DNA from: Cloacimonetes bacterium UBA5553
GTDB taxonomy: Bacteria > Cloacimonadota > Cloacimonadia > Cloacimonadales > Cloacimonadaceae
Reading direction: 5' to 3'
Assembly: GCA_002425825.1 (NCBI GenBank)
Contig: DIMZ01000066.1
Coordinates: 7,588-21,015, forward strand
DNA: 13,428 bases
Shown here: piece after piece, positions 13,420-13,428 of the stretch
Position numbering within the stretch: position 1 is the stretch's first letter
Layout: each line of letters begins with the position of its first letter
Notes under the pieces: generated by a model
What the model was told of the DNA's origin: nothing
What the model saw: the letters and a program-made list of their open reading frames with translations, nothing else
Databases searched by the model: none
Position numbers and translations under genes: made by a program

Positions 13420-13428
13420 ACAGTATAT

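Overview
The window has two compositionally different parts, joined inside a gene at about 5400-5600. The left part (1 to about 5400) looks like a Gram-negative bacterium of the FCB group, most like Cloacimonadota. It has large secreted beta-rich proteins with fibronectin-like domains and a C-terminal PNPFNP/FlgD-like sorting domain of the type IX secretion kind. It also has long intergenic spacers and frequent TTA/TTG leucine codons. The right part (about 5600 to the end) has tightly packed genes, few TTA/TTG codons, and many CTC/CTT and AGG codons. I cannot name its lineage. Either one genome carries a recombined vWA gene, or a metagenomic assembly has crossed between two genomes at a conserved segment.

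Layout: 2-2152 is a secreted, 5'-truncated protein with a type A sorting domain. 2164-3837 is a second secreted multidomain protein, followed by a strong intrinsic terminator (3907-3940). 3838-4204 is a noncoding spacer rich in inverted repeats. 4205-6103 is a YfbK-like von Willebrand factor A protein with an N-terminal carboxypeptidase-regulatory-like domain; the compositional switch lies inside it. 6104-6245 is a spacer with a palindrome and a weak promoter candidate. 6246-12212 is a compact four-gene cassette. 12209-13381 (minus strand) is a two-domain ChrA-type chromate transporter whose stop codon overlaps the stop of the cassette's last gene.

The cassette is the most interesting part. 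Its first gene encodes a DUF2207-like membrane protein of 918 residues that ends in an almost pure Cys-His-Ser-Ala tetrapeptide repeat with ten cysteines. The next gene, 8 bases downstream, encodes a radical SAM enzyme with a PqqD-like N-terminal region and a SPASM-type C-terminal cluster domain, the architecture of enzymes that modify Cys-containing peptides (RiPP maturases). Two further genes encode a coiled-coil zinc-ribbon protein and a small membrane protein with a winged-helix-like segment and a zinc ribbon. The predicted topology puts the Cys/His tail in the cytoplasm, where the radical SAM enzyme would act. No leader peptidase or exporter gene is present. My inference is that this is a RiPP-like modification of the tail of a membrane-anchored protein, not of a free secreted peptide. 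The repeat units differ at the DNA level only by synonymous changes, so the protein repeat is under selection.
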